NCBI RefSeq assembly: GCF_963678635.1
Contig: NC_087065.1
Span: 33,229,679 to 33,293,678 of the forward strand
DNA length: 64,000 nt
Reading direction: 5' to 3'
Source of the DNA: Symsagittifera roscoffensis
Lineage: Eukaryota > Xenacoelomorpha > Acoela > Convolutidae
Part shown: positions 61,519 to 64,000 of the stretch, piece after piece
Position numbering within the stretch: the stretch's first letter is position 1
Layout of the letters: each line of letters opens with the position of its first letter
Program-made: the position numbers and the translations under genes
The notes under the pieces: model-generated
Database searches by the model: none
What the model saw: the letters and a program-made list of their open reading frames with translations, nothing else
Told to the model about the DNA's origin: nothing

Positions 61519-63318
61519 TTGATTCACAACACCAACAATGCGGCCGCGCGTGTACTCTGCCATCCATCAGGCACCGTAAACTGTGTACAATGCGGTAAAT
61601 GTGATGTCTGGAAACACTCACTCTGTGCCGGAGTTGATCCTCTTAACGCTGACGTTATAGACTCTTCGTGCGAGTCTTGTCAGAATCAGAGAAAACAAAG
61701 TCCGTTTAATCAGCACGCTGGCTAACGGTAAAACTCGTGTACATGTTCCTCAATTGAAGCGCTGTGCAGCCTCGGGGACAGCATTTTTTTGCCGTCATCC
61801 GACACTGAACGAGGAGACTTCACTCATTTTGAAGCAGCTGAATTTGCCAAGTTTGTGAGTGATTCGAGGAAGAAACTTCTGAAGTTCATACCCAAAGGAG
61901 CAAGAATTTGCGTTGCAACAACGATTTTCTTGATGCCATCACTAATGAGCCTGACAATAAGAACAAGTGGGATAAACTCTTTGCTTTTGTCGATGCTTCG
62001 CTTCTCCTACTGACAAAACCAACGCACTCTCACTCAATGGTCTCGAAAGCGTGTTGGTGGGTTTGATGCTGGAGAGTTGTTTTATGGCGAGGACTCAGGC
62101 AACATGCAACGCGAAAAGCAAGAAACCTATACAGCTCAAATCAGTAAACAAATCTGCAACAAAATCAATGAACGTGATATCAGTGGAGCAGTCATGATCG
62201 CTTCGCCAAACGCTACTTTTATGCCAACCAATCCAGAAACTCTTGAGGTCTTTCGTCTGAAACATCCTAGAAGAGGTTAACTCTTGAGCTACTACGACGT
62301 GTACAGTGAGACTCTGGCCGTTACCGAGAAACTTGTTTGAGACACCATTTTTAATTTTGCACCGGGAAGTGCAGCCGGACCATCTTGTTTCAGTCCACCT
62401 CAATCTAGTTTCAGATCATCCATCTCAATGATAGTGTCATGGATGATTTGCTCGACTCCGCTTTGACACTTTGTACTAAACAAACGAATGGTTATCCAAC
62501 AACAATCACTTCGAGAAAACAAGCCAATTGGATGCTATCAAATCAAAAACTATTAAAAAAAAATTTGAGAGCAGATGAATGAATCATTATTCGGTTGAAT
62601 GGCTGCGTGTTTCTGGTTTCAGGAGATTGGTTACACGCATTGCAATCGGACTTCCTTCAACTTTGTCTGTCCAATAATGATTTCAGGACAGCTTGCATTC
62701 ATCGACTTTGATCTATAGTCAGCAGCGCCTTTCACTGTGTTTGAAATTTGATTCGCCATCTTTACTCGCAACACCCTCTTATCTGCAATAAAATGAAGTC
62801 TCGGTGACACGCTTTTTCTATGGCTGGTATACCTTCCACACTTGAGCCAGTAGGTCTTCTCCGAAGCGATGGTCGTAGGCTGGACGGAATCAGCATCACG
62901 CTACAAATCAGAGGTAAATCGCTCACAATGGACTATACGATTTCGAACAGGTTGACAGCCTCAAATTCGAGACTGGCAGGATTTGAAAGCGCAACCGTCG
63001 CAGATGAGGCAAAAAAAAACAAGAAAAGGAATCATTACCAAGACCTTCCGAACTTAGCAAGCTTTCAATCTGTAGCCGTTGAAAGTCTAGAAGGATTAGG
63101 GAAATCCAGTTATGTGTTTCTCAAGGCTGTGCTAAAGAGAGTCAATGAAAAGAACGTTGCAAAAAGAGCCACGATGTTTCTCAGACTACGGCTAGATTTT
63201 CTTTCGACGTGGAAACGCAGCTTGCGTTTTGGAGGCAATAAACAGTTCAAAACAAACACATCGTTTCTACCCATTCAAACTTTGTTGTTTTCTGTTGTTC
63301 TGGTTCTTTGAATTCGAT
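61519..63318 (+). mobile_element. Internally deleted RT element: zinc finger, linker and C-terminal domain
   Basis: Plus strand: zinc finger (CVQCGKC, H, C, then CESC; 61,580-61,680); GDFTHFEAAEFAKFVSD; GGFDAGELFYGED; SGAVMIASPNATFMPTNPETLEV (62,180-62,255), a motif that precedes the RT in this group. Then part of the post-RT region (SGDWLHAL, LSNNDF), and the 163-codon frame 62,820-63,311 with LEPVGLLRSDGRRLDGI, KSLTMDYTISNRL and VAVESLEGLGKSSYVFL. An AATAAA lies at 63,237. The RT palm itself is missing. From 62,412 on it is the inverted partner of 56,405-57,325. Confidence 0.7.
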
Positions 63319-63506
63319 CTTTATAAACCAGAAATTCATCACTTTTTTTAACTTCTACTTTTTTTCACAACTATCCCTCTTCAATTGATCTCATCAACCC
63401 ACTTCCATAATTGTCACTAAAATCATCGCTACCTCAAACAATCAGACCAACAAAAAGCTGGTCATAATGAACTTCAACATTTTTCATTTCGTCAACTCGG
63501 CCCTTA

Positions 63507-63824
63507 ATGTCTTTCATAATGGACTTATTATTTCCCCATTTTTCAATTTTGGTAGATCTAAGTTCTGTAAAGATTGTATCAGTTTCTGAAATTTTAATCA
63601 TCTTGATGCACCGCTATCATGTCACAAGCCTTCTTTCCCTCCTCATTGGAATCAAATTCCATCGTTCCAGTTGCAATAATCATCTAAAAGGTGGTGGTGT
63701 ATGGTGTTACGCTTGTGCGTCTCACAAGCACATGAAGTGCAGTGGACTGACAACTAAAAAAGAACACTCGAAAAATTTCGCAGCTAGATCTCGTGAAATT
63801 CTGGATAAACATATGCGACTCTAA
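63507..63824 (+). pseudogene. PHD-like zinc-finger fragment of another retroelement
   Basis: Contains GGGVWCYACASHKHMKCSGL, the CxxC-H-x2-C part of a LINE-type PHD finger, followed by a basic stretch. It is probably the start of an element continuing beyond the window. Confidence 0.45.
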
Positions 63825-64000
63825 AGCAACCACCTTGACAAAAACTCACAATATAATTGTTTACTGGAAACCATTTTCTTCATTATCAACTAGAACAAGA
63901 AAAGTTTCAAAGTTGTTAAAAAGATGAGTATACTCATGTCAAACGATGAGTACTTTCTTGTGAAAACACTCTTGTAGAAATTACTGAGAAAAATAGCTCG

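Noticed and set aside
1-64000. tRNA or rRNA genes
   Set aside because: No A/B-box pair with a cloverleaf, or rRNA-like stretch, was recognised on reading; a tRNAscan-type search was not possible.

Overview
The window is eukaryotic: genes are split by GT-AG introns, intergenic DNA is AT-rich, and transposable elements are dense. An innexin with the YYQW[VI]P signature points to an invertebrate animal. I cannot name the phylum from sequence alone.

Two host genes are readable, both on the minus strand. (1) An innexin (gap-junction/hemichannel subunit) occupies about 1.0-12.8 kb. Four coding exons join in frame to a protein of about 458 residues. There are two alternative first coding exons (12.6-12.8 kb and 7.8-8.0 kb), each with its own ATG and the same splice phase, sharing three downstream exons. 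(2) CCT7, the eta subunit of the TRiC/CCT cytosolic chaperonin, occupies 13.4-23.7 kb. Seven coding exons join to exactly 1,650 nt (549 residues plus stop). Its 5.9-kb second intron carries a 3.6-kb LINE with a perfect 13-bp target duplication and a 731-bp Tc1/mariner-type foldback element. An intact 361-bp hAT-type MITE lies between the two innexin first exons, and the last innexin intron is an array of hairpin repeats.

From about 23.8 kb to the end almost everything is mobile DNA. At 23.8-34.6 kb a minus-strand Penelope-like element (PLE) is split by a younger plus-strand copy of the same family (25,591-29,460) flanked by a 13-bp duplication. The PLE encodes an unassigned ORF1, a Penelope-type reverse transcriptase (RT) and a GIY-YIG endonuclease. 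Its most unusual feature is a complete PHD-type zinc finger inserted inside the RT palm, between the AMG motif and the YVDD motif. Remnants of the same insertion are present in the diverged host copy. At 34.8-56.1 kb lies a compositionally distinct, pyrimidine-rich (plus strand) block bounded by diverged direct repeats. It holds minus-strand remnants of a coiled-coil protein and an SGNH/GDSL-type hydrolase, unassigned ORFs, and a nearly perfect 3,052-bp tandem triplication carrying a decayed Ty3/mdg4-type RNase H-integrase. At 56.4-63.3 kb two inverted copies of the 3' end of another RT element flank a decayed minus-strand LINE.

Basis: exon joins, motifs, duplications and palindromes were read directly from the sequence. 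Family names rest on recognised motifs. No database search or alignment program was used, so repeat boundaries are approximate unless exact target duplications are quoted.
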